This document shows, piece after piece, positions 23,725 through 32,549 of a DNA stretch of 64,000 bases. The notes beneath the pieces were generated by a model that had not been told where the DNA came from, did no database searches, and worked only from the letters and a program-made list of their open reading frames with translations. The position numbers were made by a program, and so were the translations under genes. The first letter of the stretch is position 1, and each line of letters starts with the position of its first letter. This DNA comes from Streptomyces sp. CB01249 (GTDB lineage: Bacteria; Actinomycetota; Actinomycetes; Streptomycetales; Streptomycetaceae): positions 399,969 to 463,968 of the forward strand of contig NZ_LISW01000005.1 in the NCBI RefSeq assembly GCF_001905735.1. The letters run 5' to 3'.

Positions 23725-24747
23725 TCAGGCCGCCAGCCGCCCCGGCATCACGGCCCGGGGGCCAAACCGCTCGCGCAGCCGGTCCGCGACCGCCTCGATC
23801 CGCCGGGCCCGCTCGTCCACTGGGTCGAAGCTCAGCTGCCGTGCCGCCCGTTCGGCCTCGCCCAGCCCCTCCGCGCGCAGCCCGATCCCCCGCACCCGGG
23901 CCCGTTGCAGGCCGAACGAGTCGTGGATGCGGTACGCGAGCGCGGTGAGCTCCGCCGAGTGCGCGGTGGGTTCGCGGAGGGTACGGCTCCGGGTCAGCGT
24001 CGAGTAGCCGGTGCGGTCGGCGTAGCGCACGGAGACCGCGAGCGCGCGGCACACCTGCCCCTCGCCGCGCATCCGCGCCCCCAGCTCCTCGGTGAGCGAC
24101 ATGAGCGCGCGCCGCTGCCGTTCCGGGTCCAGCTCGTCGCGCGGGAAGGTGCGCTCGGCGGCGACCGAGCGGGCGGCGGCGTTCGGCCGGACGGCGGTGC
24201 GGTCGATGCCGTGCGCCCGCTCCCACAGGTCGCGCCCGGTCCGCGTCCCGGTGATCCGTTGCAGGGTGCCGAGCGGGGCGGCGGCGATCCGGCCGACGGA
24301 GTCGAGCCCGTATCCGCACAGCGTCCGGGCCGTCGCCGCCCCGACGCCGTCCAGCGCGGCGGCCGGCCGGTCCGCGAGGAAGGCGGCCACCCCGTCGGCG
24401 GGCACCACGAAGGTCGTCCCGGGCGCGGCCTGCCGCAGCGCCATCCGGGCCAGCATCGGGTTCGGGGCGGCCCCGATCGCGCAGTCCACCCCGTGCAGGG
24501 CCAGCGCGCGGACCCGGATCACCGAGGCCAGGCCCTGCACGTCCCGCCCGAAGTAGCGCAGCGCGCCGCGCACATCGGCGAGCGCCCCGTCGGGCGGCGT
24601 CGCCTCCACGACCGGGGTGAACGAGCCGAGCAGGGCGAGCAGCCCCGCGTACCCGGCGGCGTCCGGGGACCCGCCGCCGACCCGCCGGAACCGCAGACAG
24701 AGGACGTCGGCCCCAGAGACTTCGGCCGTCCCGGCCGCCCCGTTCAT
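23725..24747 (-). CDS. ImuB-like Y-family pseudo-polymerase
   Basis: A 340-residue Y-family protein, coupled by an ATGA overlap to the upstream dnaE2. The middle has the Y-family fingers/thumb pattern (GAAPNPMLARMALRQAAPGT; LDGVGAATARTLCGYGLDSV; FPRDELDPERQRRAL). The N-terminal palm is abbreviated: the metal-binding DxD-type motif I is replaced by VLCLRFRRVGG, and the SIDE motif by PPDGALADVRG. It therefore probably lacks polymerase activity. A clamp-binding-like QLSFD lies near the C-terminus. This fits ImuB, the non-catalytic adaptor that brings DnaE2 to the beta clamp in SOS mutagenesis. An active DinB seems unlikely from the residues seen. Confidence 0.8.
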   Translation of the reverse strand: MNGAAGTAEVSGADVLCLRFRRVGGGSPDAAGYAGLLALLGSFTPVVEATPPDGALADVRGALRYFGRDVQGLASVIRVRALALHGVDCAIGAAPNPMLARMALRQAAPGTTFVVPADGVAAFLADRPAAALDGVGAATARTLCGYGLDSVGRIAAAPLGTLQRITGTRTGRDLWERAHGIDRTAVRPNAAARSVAAERTFPRDELDPERQRRALMSLTEELGARMRGEGQVCRALAVSVRYADRTGYSTLTRSRTLREPTAHSAELTALAYRIHDSFGLQRARVRGIGLRAEGLGEAERAARQLSFDPVDERARRIEAVADRLRERFGPRAVMPGRLAA

Positions 24748-27700
24748 CCCGCGCTCCCCGGGCTCTGGTGCCACAGCTTCCGTCCGGTGGGCAGCCCCTC
24801 GCCGGGCGGCTTGAGGTCCGCCCAGGGGTTCATCTCGTAACCGGTGGGCATCCGGATGCGCCGCCCGTCGTCACCGGGCGGCTCCGGGTCCTCCCCCGCC
24901 TCCGGCTCCGGCACCTGCGCCAGCCGCTCCGCGACCGCGTCGAGTCCGCCGGTGCGCCGCAGCTCGGCCAGCTCCGCCAGGTTCCAGGCGGCCGCGCCGA
25001 CCACGCTCAGGCTGCGCGCCCCGCGCCGCTGCACCACCCCGCGCACAAGGAGCAGCCAGGAGTGGAAGACGGTGTGCGCGCAGGCGGCGTGGCTGTCGTC
25101 GAAGAAGGCCAGGTCGACCAGGCCCGTACCGTCGTCCAGGGTGGTGAAGACGACCCGGCGGCCGGAGCGGACGGGCGGGGTCTGGGTCGCCGCCTTGGCG
25201 CCCGCGACCAGCACGGTCTCCCCGTGCCGCGCCTCGCGCAGCCGCTTGGCCGAGACCGCACCGAGCTCCTTGAGGAAGGCGTGGTGATCGGTCATCAGGT
25301 GGCGCGAGACGTCCATGCTCAGCACGCCCAGCTCGGCGCTGAGCCGTTCCGCCTCGTTGAGGTCGGGCAGCCCGACGGACGCGGTGCGGCGGCCGCCGCC
25401 GAGCGGGAGCTGCGCGCCGGAGCCCGCGCCGCGCTGGGCGCGGTGCAGTTCGGACAGGTGGAGCAGCAGATCGCGCCGGTTGGCTCCGAACGCGTCCAAC
25501 GCGCCGACCTGGGCCAGTCGTTCGGCGGCCGGCCTTCCCGGACGGGCCCGCTGCCAGAAGTCCAGCAGTGAGCTGTAGGGCTGGCCGTCCTCGATCCGGG
25601 CGACCTCGGCCTCGCTGATCCCGTGCACGTCGGAGAGCGCGAGCCGCAGCCCCCAGCGCTCCCTTCCCTCCCCTTCATCAGACACCAGTTCGATTCGATG
25701 GGCGGCCGCCGACCGGTTCACGTCCAACGGCAGCACGGGCACCCCGCGCCGCCGGGCGTCGGCGAGCAGCAGCCGCTTCGGGTACATCCCGGGGTCGTGG
25801 GTGAGCAGCCCGGCGTAGAAGGCCGCCGGGTGGTGCGCCTTCAGCCAGGCCGACTGGTACGTGGGCACGGCGAAGGCCACCGCGTGCGCCTTGCAGAAGC
25901 CGTAGCTGCCGAACGCCGCGATGATCTCCCAGGCGCGGGCGATGACCTCCGCGTCGTACTTGCGCGCCGCCGCGTGCTGGGCGAACCAGACCCTGATCAG
26001 GGGCTGGGACTCGGGGTGGGAGAGCCCGCGCCTGACCCGGTCGGCCTCGTCGCGGCCGCAGCCGGTCATGATGTCGACCATCTGGATGATCTGCTCATGG
26101 AAGACCACCACGCCGTACGTCTCGCTCAGCGCGCCCTCCAGGTCGGGGTGCGGATAGCGGACCGGCGCCCGGCCGTGCCGGGCCTCGATGAACGGGCGGA
26201 CCATGTCGGCGGAGACCGGGCCCGGCCGGAACAGCGAGATGTCGACCACCAGATCGTGGAAGTTCTCCGGCTGGAGCCTGCCGACCAGGTCCCGCTGGCC
26301 CGGCGACTCGATCTGGAAGCAGCCCAGCGTCTCGGCCGTCCTGATCAGCTGGTACGTGCGCGGGTCGCCCGGCTCCACGGCGTCCAGGTCCACCTCGCGC
26401 CCCGAGGCCCGCTTCACCTCGGCGACCGCGTGCGCCATCGCCGACTGCATCCGTACGCCCAGCACGTCCAGCTTGAGCAGCCCCAGGTGCTCCACGTCCT
26501 CCTTGTCGAACTGGGACATCGGGAAGCCCTCGCCGCTGGTGGGCACGACGGGGGTACGGCGCAGCAGCGAGGCGTCCGAGAGGAGGACCCCGCACGGGTG
26601 CATGGCGACGCCGCGCGGCAGCGCGTCCAGCGCCTCCACCAGCTCCCACAGCCTCCCGTACGTCTCCCTGGTCCTGGCGACCTCGCGCAGTTCGGGCAGC
26701 TCCTCCATGGCCGCGCGGGCGTCGCGGGCCCGGATGTGCGGGAACGCCTTGGCGAGGCGGTCGGTCTCGGCCGGGTTCATGGAGAGCGCGGCGCCGACAT
26801 CGCGGATGGCGTGGCGCACCCGGTAGGTCTCGGGCATGGCGACAGTGGCGACCCGTTCGGCGCCGAAGCGGTCGATGATCGCGCGGTAGACGTCGAGGCG
26901 GCGGGCCGACTCCACGTCGATGTCGATGTCGGGCAGCACGAAGCGGCGCCTGGACAGGAAGCGCTCCATCAGCAGCCCGTGCTCGACCGGGTCGGCGTGG
27001 GCGATGCCGAGCAGGTGGTTGACCAGCGAACCGGCCCCGGAGCCCCGCGCCGCCACCCGCACCTTCATCGCGCGTACGTCGTCCACCACCTGGGCGACCG
27101 TCAGGAAGTACGAGGCGAAGCCGTGGTGGGCGATGATGTCCAGCTCGTGGTGCATCCGGTCCCAGTACCCGGGCCTGCGGTCGTAGCCGCGCAGCACCAT
27201 CCCGGCGGCGGCGCGGGAGGCCAGCACCCGCTGGGCGGTGCGCCGCTCCGCGCCGACGAGGCCGGGTTCGGGGAAGTGGACGGAGCCGAGGCCGATGTCG
27301 CCCCCGGGGTCCACCACGCACGCCTCGGCGGTGTCCCGGGTCTCCGCGAGGAGCCGCGCCCCGGCACCGGCGCCGAGCCCGGCGGCCGAGGTGATCCGCT
27401 CGGCGGTCTCCGCCATCGCACGGGCGTCCTTGAGCCAGCGCTCACCGCTGTCGAGCGGGGCGCGGCGCGGGTCGACGGGAACGAGCCGGCGGGCGGCGTC
27501 GAGCACGTCGGCGACCGGGCCCTGCCCCGGGTCGGCATACCGGACGGCGTTGGTCAGCACGGCCCGTACGCCCTGCTCGGCGGCGAGGCCGACGGTACGG
27601 GCGGCGAGCCGCAGCGAACCGGGCCCGGTGCCGGTCCGCCCGTGGTGGACGGCTTCGAGGCGCAGGCCGTCGCCGTACAGCTCGCGCCAGGGGGCGAGGA

Positions 27701-28199
27701 GGGCGGCGGCCAGGTCGGGGCGGCCCGCGGACAGGGCCCGGCCCACGTCGGAGGCGGGGCCGAGCAGCACGGTGAGCCCTTCGGCGGGCAGCGCGGGCCG
27801 GCCGACCAGGGGCCGCCCGCCCTCGGGGACGGCGGCGTGGGCGGCGGTGACCAGACGGCACAGCTCGGCCCAGCCCAGGGCGCCGTCGCGGGCGAGGAAG
27901 GTGACCCGGGGTGCCGATTCATCGACAAAGACACCTCCCCTGGCAGGGGTACGGGGGCGCCGGGCGGGCGCCTCCCCCGTCCCCGGTCCCACCGCGAGGT
28001 CCGCCCCGAACAGCGGGCGCACCCCTTCCCGCTCGCAGGCCCGGGCGAACCGGACCGCGCCGGCCAGGGTGTCGCGATCGGTCAGCGCGAGGGCGTCCAG
28101 GCCGCGCTCGGCGGCGCGCTCCGCCAGCCGCTCCGGGTGCGAGGCCCCGTACCGCAGGGAGAACCCGGAGGCGGTATGCAGATGCGTGAACCCGGGCAC
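24744..28199 (-). CDS. dnaE2: Error-prone DNA polymerase III alpha subunit
   Basis: A 1151-residue C-family polymerase. It begins with a PHP domain (FTHLHTASGFSLRYG; LTDRDTLAGAVRFARAC), where the usual TDH is TDR, so the PHP metal site is probably degraded. The palm carries the catalytic LPDIDIDVESARR and GSGAGSLVNHLLG motifs. A helix-hairpin-helix region (ALDAFGANRRDLLLHL) and a C-terminal OB fold follow. The length and the downstream imuB-like partner mark it as DnaE2, which performs translesion synthesis after DNA damage. The GTG start is chosen because AGGAGG lies 7 nt upstream. A LexA-type box at 28265-28280 predicts SOS induction. No imuA-prime gene is in the window. Confidence 0.94.
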   Translation of the reverse strand: MPGFTHLHTASGFSLRYGASHPERLAERAAERGLDALALTDRDTLAGAVRFARACEREGVRPLFGADLAVGPGTGEAPARRPRTPARGGVFVDESAPRVTFLARDGALGWAELCRLVTAAHAAVPEGGRPLVGRPALPAEGLTVLLGPASDVGRALSAGRPDLAAALLAPWRELYGDGLRLEAVHHGRTGTGPGSLRLAARTVGLAAEQGVRAVLTNAVRYADPGQGPVADVLDAARRLVPVDPRRAPLDSGERWLKDARAMAETAERITSAAGLGAGAGARLLAETRDTAEACVVDPGGDIGLGSVHFPEPGLVGAERRTAQRVLASRAAAGMVLRGYDRRPGYWDRMHHELDIIAHHGFASYFLTVAQVVDDVRAMKVRVAARGSGAGSLVNHLLGIAHADPVEHGLLMERFLSRRRFVLPDIDIDVESARRLDVYRAIIDRFGAERVATVAMPETYRVRHAIRDVGAALSMNPAETDRLAKAFPHIRARDARAAMEELPELREVARTRETYGRLWELVEALDALPRGVAMHPCGVLLSDASLLRRTPVVPTSGEGFPMSQFDKEDVEHLGLLKLDVLGVRMQSAMAHAVAEVKRASGREVDLDAVEPGDPRTYQLIRTAETLGCFQIESPGQRDLVGRLQPENFHDLVVDISLFRPGPVSADMVRPFIEARHGRAPVRYPHPDLEGALSETYGVVVFHEQIIQMVDIMTGCGRDEADRVRRGLSHPESQPLIRVWFAQHAAARKYDAEVIARAWEIIAAFGSYGFCKAHAVAFAVPTYQSAWLKAHHPAAFYAGLLTHDPGMYPKRLLLADARRRGVPVLPLDVNRSAAAHRIELVSDEGEGRERWGLRLALSDVHGISEAEVARIEDGQPYSSLLDFWQRARPGRPAAERLAQVGALDAFGANRRDLLLHLSELHRAQRGAGSGAQLPLGGGRRTASVGLPDLNEAERLSAELGVLSMDVSRHLMTDHHAFLKELGAVSAKRLREARHGETVLVAGAKAATQTPPVRSGRRVVFTTLDDGTGLVDLAFFDDSHAACAHTVFHSWLLLVRGVVQRRGARSLSVVGAAAWNLAELAELRRTGGLDAVAERLAQVPEPEAGEDPEPPGDDGRRIRMPTGYEMNPWADLKPPGEGLPTGRKLWHQSPGSAG

Positions 28200-28264
28200 C
28201 TGCACCTCCTGAGCCGATTCGTACGCGCTGGCCACCCCCCTCGCTCTCCACCATAAACCAAGTT

Positions 28265-28280
28265 TCGAACACTCGTACGA
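28265..28280. promoter_or_regulatory. LexA/SOS box (TCGAACACTCGTACGA)
   Basis: The sequence matches the actinobacterial LexA consensus TCGAAC-N4-GTTCGA with one mismatch (GTACGA in the right half). It lies 66 bp upstream of dnaE2, the expected place for repression of an SOS mutasome gene. The divergent DUF3533 gene starts 104 bp away on the other side. Confidence 0.8.
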
Positions 28281-28383
28281 TACTCGGCGCCCGCCCGGTC
28301 TCCCCCGGTCACGGCCCCCTCCCCTTCCGCCGTTCGGCCGCGCCCCGACTGCGCGCGCGAGGGGCAGCCCGGAGCGTGGGGGC

Positions 28384-29409
28384 ATGACTTTCGCCGACGA
28401 GGTGCGGAACGCCGTCACCCCCCGGGCCGCTCTGCTCGTCATCGGGGTGCTGGCTCTTCAGCTGCTGTTCATCGCGTCCTACATCGGGGCGCTGCACCAC
28501 CCGAAGCCGACGGACGTCCCCTTCGGCGTCGTCGCGCCCCAGCAGGCGTCCGCCCGGCTCGTCGCCCAGCTGGACGGCCTCCCGGGCGGCCCGCTCGACC
28601 CGCGTACGGTCTCCGACGAGGCCACCGCCCGCCGGCAGATCCTCGACCGCGAGATCGACGGCGCCCTCATCGTGGACCCCCGGGGCACCCGGGACACCGT
28701 GCTGGTCGCCTCCGGCGGGGGCACCGTCCTGGCCACCTCGCTCACGAAGATCGTCAAGGAGGCGGAGGCGGCCCAGCGGCGCACCGTGCGCGCCGTCGAC
28801 GTGGCCCCGGCCTCGCGCCAGGACTTCGACGGGCTGTCCGCGTTCTATCTGGCGGTGGGCTGGTGCGTCGGCGGCTATCTCTGCGCCTCGATCCTGGCGA
28901 TCAGCGCGGGCACCCGCCCCGCCAACCGGCAGCGCGCGCTGATCCGGACCGGGGTCATGGCGCTGTACGCGATCGCGGGCGGCATCGGCGGCGCGCTCAT
29001 CATCGGCCCGGTCCTCGGCGCCCTGCCCGGCAGCTTCTGGGGGCTGGCGGGCCTGGGCGCGCTGACCGTCTTCGCGGTCGGCATGATCACCCTCGCACTG
29101 GAGGGGCTCACCGGCATCGTCGGCATCGGCCTGGCCGTCCTGATCGTGGTCATCGCGGGCAACCCGAGCGCGGGCGGCGCCTTCCCGCTCCCGATGCTCC
29201 CGGACTTCTGGCGCGCGATCGGCCCCGCCCTGCCCCCGGGCGCCTCGACCTGGACGGCCCGCTCGATCGCGTACTTCCACGGCAACGCGGTGACCGGCCC
29301 CCTGCTGATCCTGTCCGCGTGGGCGGTGGCGGGCACGGCGGGCACGCTGCTGACGGCGATGCGCAGAACCCCGGACCGACCGGCGACGACGGAGGCGTCC
29401 CCCGGCTAG
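28384..29409 (+). CDS. DUF3533-type membrane protein (ABC-2/Pip-like)
   Basis: A 341-residue membrane protein. One N-terminal helix (LLVIGVLALQLLFIASYIGAL) is followed by an extracytoplasmic domain of about 120 residues (VPFGVVAPQQASARLVAQL; REIDGALIVDPRG; VLATSLTKIVKEAE). Five or six C-terminal helices then follow (FYLAVGWCVGGYLCASILAI; GMITLALEGLTGIVGIGLAV). This layout matches DUF3533 and the phage-infection-protein-like half of ABC-2 permeases, often linked to export. No ATPase gene is adjacent. It diverges from dnaE2 and precedes a small membrane-linked gene by 11 bp. Confidence 0.8.
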   Translation: MTFADEVRNAVTPRAALLVIGVLALQLLFIASYIGALHHPKPTDVPFGVVAPQQASARLVAQLDGLPGGPLDPRTVSDEATARRQILDREIDGALIVDPRGTRDTVLVASGGGTVLATSLTKIVKEAEAAQRRTVRAVDVAPASRQDFDGLSAFYLAVGWCVGGYLCASILAISAGTRPANRQRALIRTGVMALYAIAGGIGGALIIGPVLGALPGSFWGLAGLGALTVFAVGMITLALEGLTGIVGIGLAVLIVVIAGNPSAGGAFPLPMLPDFWRAIGPALPPGASTWTARSIAYFHGNAVTGPLLILSAWAVAGTAGTLLTAMRRTPDRPATTEASPG

Positions 29410-29420
29410 CATCGGCGCCC

Positions 29421-29972
29421 ATGATCACACTGGCCGTCACCGTCGGGCTCGCGTTCGCCGGCTATGCGCTCACCTATCTCAACGGGCTGCGCCTCTCGCA
29501 GCGCCAGGAACGCCTCGCCCGGGTGAACCGCCAGCTCGGCGACTTCTACGGCCCCCTGTTCGCCCTCACCGAGGCCAACAGCCGCATCTTCGCCGCGTTC
29601 GTGGAGCGCAACGCCCGCCCCGACGGCAGATCCCCCTTCGACCACGAGACGCCGCCCACCGAGGAAGAGCTCGCCGAGTGGCGGCTGTGGGTCACGACCG
29701 TCTTCCTCCCGAACATCCGGGCCATGCGCGATCTCGTCCTCACCCACGCCGACCTCCTGAGCGAGCCGGTGATGCCACCCCTCCTGCTCCAGCTGTGCGC
29801 CCATGTCTCGGGTTACGAGATCACGGCCGCCCGGTGGTCGCGGGGCAACCACGAACAGCACCTCTCGGTGGTGTCGTTCCCCAGCCGGGAGATAGCCGCG
29901 TACGCGCGCAAGGGCTTCACCGAACTGAAGAAGGAACAGGCCCGCCTGCTCGGGCAGCGGCACGCCCGCTGA
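29421..29972 (+). CDS. Membrane-anchored hypothetical protein
   Basis: A 183-residue protein with one N-terminal membrane helix (MITLAVTVGLAFAGYALTYL) and then a charged, mainly helical cytoplasmic domain (RLSQRQERLARVNRQLGDFY; LTHADLLSEPVMPPLLLQL; FTELKKEQARLLG). I do not recognise a family beyond conserved hypothetical proteins. The start lies 11 bp after the DUF3533 stop, so the two probably form an operon. Codon bias fits a real gene. Its function is unknown. Confidence 0.72.
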   Translation: MITLAVTVGLAFAGYALTYLNGLRLSQRQERLARVNRQLGDFYGPLFALTEANSRIFAAFVERNARPDGRSPFDHETPPTEEELAEWRLWVTTVFLPNIRAMRDLVLTHADLLSEPVMPPLLLQLCAHVSGYEITAARWSRGNHEQHLSVVSFPSREIAAYARKGFTELKKEQARLLGQRHAR

Positions 29973-30109
29973 CGCGCACCCCACGCGGCGCACAACACCG
30001 AAGAGCCACCGCACGCCCCTAGGCGTGACAGGTGCATGGCGGCATTCTGGAGCGACCTCGCACACCCGCGAGGACGGTCCAACTGCCCCTCTCCCCACGG
30101 AGGTTGTCC

Positions 30110-30595
30110 ATGCGCCGTCGCGTCGCCACCCTGCTCGCCGCCCTCGGGCTGTCGCTCCCGCTCGCCCTGCTGCCCGTCGCGTCCGCCTCGGCGGCCCCCG
30201 CGGACAAACCCCAGGTCCTCAGTTCCTGGACGCAGACGAGCGCCGCCAGCTACAACGCGTGGAACTCCGCCCGCAACAACAAGGGCGCCTGGTCCTCGTA
30301 CGGCTTCGACTGGTCGACGGACTACTGCAGCACCTCGCCCGACAACCCCTTCGGCTTCCCGTTCCAGACGGCCTGCGCCCGGCACGACTTCGGGTACCGC
30401 AACTACAAGGCCGCCGGGACGTTCTCCGCCAACAAGGCCCGGCTCGACAACGCCCTCTACGCGGACCTCAAACGCGTGTGCGCCGCCTACTCCGGGGCCA
30501 AGCGGACCTCGTGCGACGCCACGGCCTGGACGTACTACCACGCGGTGGACATCTTCGGCGTGGCACCGGCCGGGGCGGGCGCGGGAAGAGGCTGA
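30110..30595 (+). CDS. Secreted prokaryotic phospholipase A2
   Basis: A 161-residue secreted enzyme. Residues 1-29 are a signal peptide (LLAALGLSLPLALLPVASAS followed by AAP). The prokaryotic PLA2 signature is complete: CARHDFGYRNYKAAGTF contains the catalytic His-Asp pair, and four cysteines (in DYCSTS, TACARH, KRVCAAY and RTSCDA) form the two expected disulfides. It cleaves the sn-2 ester of phospholipids, using calcium, outside the cell. The ATG has ACGGAGG 7 nt upstream. The size fits the S. violaceoruber enzyme after processing. It converges on the SprB-like protease across a hairpin terminator. Confidence 0.94.
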   Translation: MRRRVATLLAALGLSLPLALLPVASASAAPADKPQVLSSWTQTSAASYNAWNSARNNKGAWSSYGFDWSTDYCSTSPDNPFGFPFQTACARHDFGYRNYKAAGTFSANKARLDNALYADLKRVCAAYSGAKRTSCDATAWTYYHAVDIFGVAPAGAGAGRG

Positions 30596-30605
30596 CCGGC
30601 GCACG

Positions 30606-30638
30606 CACATGGCCCCCGGCGGGACCGGGGGCCATGTG
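30606..30638. terminator. Bidirectional hairpin terminator
   Basis: A perfect 14-bp stem with a 5-nt loop lies between the convergent phospholipase A2 (stop at 30595) and SprB-like protease (stop at 30657) genes. Confidence 0.85.
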
Positions 30639-30656
30639 TCCGTACGGGACCGGGCG

Positions 30657-31556
30657 TCAGTTCAGCGTGACGCCGTACGCGCTCAGCGCCTCGGTGACCG
30701 GCTGGAAGAACGTCGTACCGCCGGAGCTGCAGTTGCCGCTGCCGCCGGAGGTCAGGCCGACGGCCTTGGAACCGGAGTAGAGCGGACCGCCCGAGTCGCC
30801 GCCCTCGGCGCACACATTGGTCTGGATCATGCCGTAGACGACATCACCGTTGCCGTAGTTGACCGTGGCGTTGAGCCCGGTGACGGTGCCGCTGTGGACA
30901 CCGGTCGTGGAGCCCCGGCGGGTCACCGACATGCCGACCGTGGCGTTGGCCGCGCCGGTGATGGTGACGCTGCCGACCGTGCCCGGGTGGGCGAGCGAGG
31001 TGTTGTCGTAGCGCACGATTCCGTAGTCGTTGCCCGGGAAGCTGGAGCCGACCGTCGGGCCTATGTAGGTGCTGTTCGAGGAGTTGGTGTACCAGGGCGG
31101 GTTGCCGTCGGTGCAGTGACCGGCGGTCAGGAAGTAGTACGTGCTGCCGCTGTGGACGTTGAACCCGAGGGAACAGCGCCAGCCGGGTGCGTAGATCGCG
31201 TCACCGCCGGAGAGCAGCTTGTTGAACTTGCCCGGGGTGTGCTCGATGCGCAGGGCGCCCGCGTTGCCGCCCGCGGAGTCCTTGATCTGCTTGATCTCCG
31301 CCGCGGAGACCGTGCTGTCGACCGTGACGACGACCTTCCCGGTCTTCTGGTCGACGCTCCACGCCGTGCCCGCGATGTCGGCGCCGAGGACGGCGTCACT
31401 GGCGGCGGCGAGCTGGTTGGCGCTGTACGTTCCGGTGGAGTTCGCCTGGGCGGTGGGGACGGCCAGGGCGCCTATGGCCACCAGGCCCGCCGCGATGGCG
31501 AGGGCCCGAGTGCGTCTGGCGGTACCGCTGAGGGGGGTGGTGCGCTTGATCCTCAC
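30657..31556 (-). CDS. sprB: Streptogrisin B-like secreted serine protease
   Basis: A 299-residue S1-family preproprotease. It has a signal peptide (residues 1-38, GLVAIGALAVPTAQA), an alpha-lytic-type propeptide to about residue 114 (VTVDSTVSAAEIKQIKDSAG; LRIEHTPGKFNKLLSGG), and a mature chymotrypsin-like domain. The catalytic triad is visible as FLTAGHC, NDYGIVRY and EGGDSGGPL, with the cysteine pattern of streptogrisins. The GTG giving VRIKRTTPLSG is preferred to an ATG two codons earlier because GGAGG sits 7 nt before it and because S. griseus SprB starts with the same RIKR and has the same length. It degrades extracellular protein. The gene is probably monocistronic. Confidence 0.93.
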   Translation of the reverse strand: MRIKRTTPLSGTARRTRALAIAAGLVAIGALAVPTAQANSTGTYSANQLAAASDAVLGADIAGTAWSVDQKTGKVVVTVDSTVSAAEIKQIKDSAGGNAGALRIEHTPGKFNKLLSGGDAIYAPGWRCSLGFNVHSGSTYYFLTAGHCTDGNPPWYTNSSNSTYIGPTVGSSFPGNDYGIVRYDNTSLAHPGTVGSVTITGAANATVGMSVTRRGSTTGVHSGTVTGLNATVNYGNGDVVYGMIQTNVCAEGGDSGGPLYSGSKAVGLTSGGSGNCSSGGTTFFQPVTEALSAYGVTLN

Positions 31557-31745
31557 TGTCATTCCTCCCGAGGGGAATATCGGGGGCCCGCCTGTGGGGT
31601 GGTCGGACCCGTGAGGCGCAGTCAGGCACACGGCCATCCGTCCGCATTCCGGATATGCCGTGCCCCTGACAAGCGCTGCTCGGGAGTATTCAAGGCGTCA
31701 ACTTCTCGCGCAAGGGTGCCTTTTGGCCTGAGCTCGCGACCGCCC

Positions 31746-32546
31746 TCAGCCGTCGGCCCGCTGCCGCTCCCCCGCCTCCACGGCCGCCGGAAGGGTGTTG
31801 CCCGGCGGCGGGAAGGGGCAGATGAAGTGGTCCGCGAAGGCGCACGGCGGCAGCAGCGCCCGGTTGAAGTCGACGGTCACCGCGCCGTCGGCGTCCGGTG
31901 CGGCGGGCCGCAGGAACCGGAAGCGGTAACTGCTGTTTCCGCTGGTCGCGTCGGCGAAGACGGCCCAGAGCGACCCGTCCGGCTCGACGGCGACCTGAAG
32001 CGTGTGCCCGGCCCCGTCCAGCTCGAATGCGATCTCCCCGGCGAGCCCCAGCCCGCGCTCGACACCGTCGGCGTTCTCGACCCGGACGGTGCGCGCGTCC
32101 GGGTACGGGCGGAAGGTGCCCGGCACCGCCCAGCGCGGGTCGTACGGGGTCGCGTCGATCGCCCGGAACGCGCGCCGTGCGGGCGAATCGGGGTCGAAGA
32201 CGCGGACCGCCCACAGGCCCTCGCGGCTGAGCACGACGAGCCTGCGTCCCTCGTGCGCGACCCGGGAGGCGCCGATCGGCCCCTGGTCCGCACCGAGCCG
32301 GACCTCCCCGGCGAAGGGCTTCCCGTCGACGGTCAGCCCGTCCTCCGGGGCGGCGTCGAGCACCGGTGCGCCGTCCTCCTCGCGCCACCGGCCCGGGACG
32401 GCCGGAATTCGCCCCTCCGGGTAGTCCGCGAGCCAGTGGGTCCCGGTGAGGGAGAGCGGACCGTACGGCGCCGAGACCGTGGCGGTCCGCTCCTCGTGCC
32501 AGCGCTCCCAGTCCCGCGCTGCCTGTTGCTGTGCGTGCGTGCTCAT
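31746..32546 (-). CDS. DUF1684 protein
   Basis: A 266-residue DUF1684 protein with the typical WHEERTATVSAPYGPLSLTG start, the beta-rich LTGTHWLADYPEGR and PIGASRVAHEGRRLVV segments, and the signature near the C-terminus (DFNRALLPPCAFADHFICPF then PPPGNTLPAAVEAGE). The family has no established activity; the CAFADHFICPFPP motif, with Cys, Asp and His, looks like an active or metal site. It begins 3 bp after the stop of a flavin monooxygenase and is the last gene of that operon, which hints at a role in the same oxidation pathway. Confidence 0.85.
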   Translation of the reverse strand: MSTHAQQQAARDWERWHEERTATVSAPYGPLSLTGTHWLADYPEGRIPAVPGRWREEDGAPVLDAAPEDGLTVDGKPFAGEVRLGADQGPIGASRVAHEGRRLVVLSREGLWAVRVFDPDSPARRAFRAIDATPYDPRWAVPGTFRPYPDARTVRVENADGVERGLGLAGEIAFELDGAGHTLQVAVEPDGSLWAVFADATSGNSSYRFRFLRPAAPDADGAVTVDFNRALLPPCAFADHFICPFPPPGNTLPAAVEAGERQRADG

Positions 32547-32549
32547 GGA

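Noticed and set aside
23725..24747. Active DNA polymerase IV (DinB)
   Set aside because: The metal-binding carboxylates of motif I and the SIDE motif are not found, and the palm is shortened. The pairing with dnaE2 supports ImuB instead.
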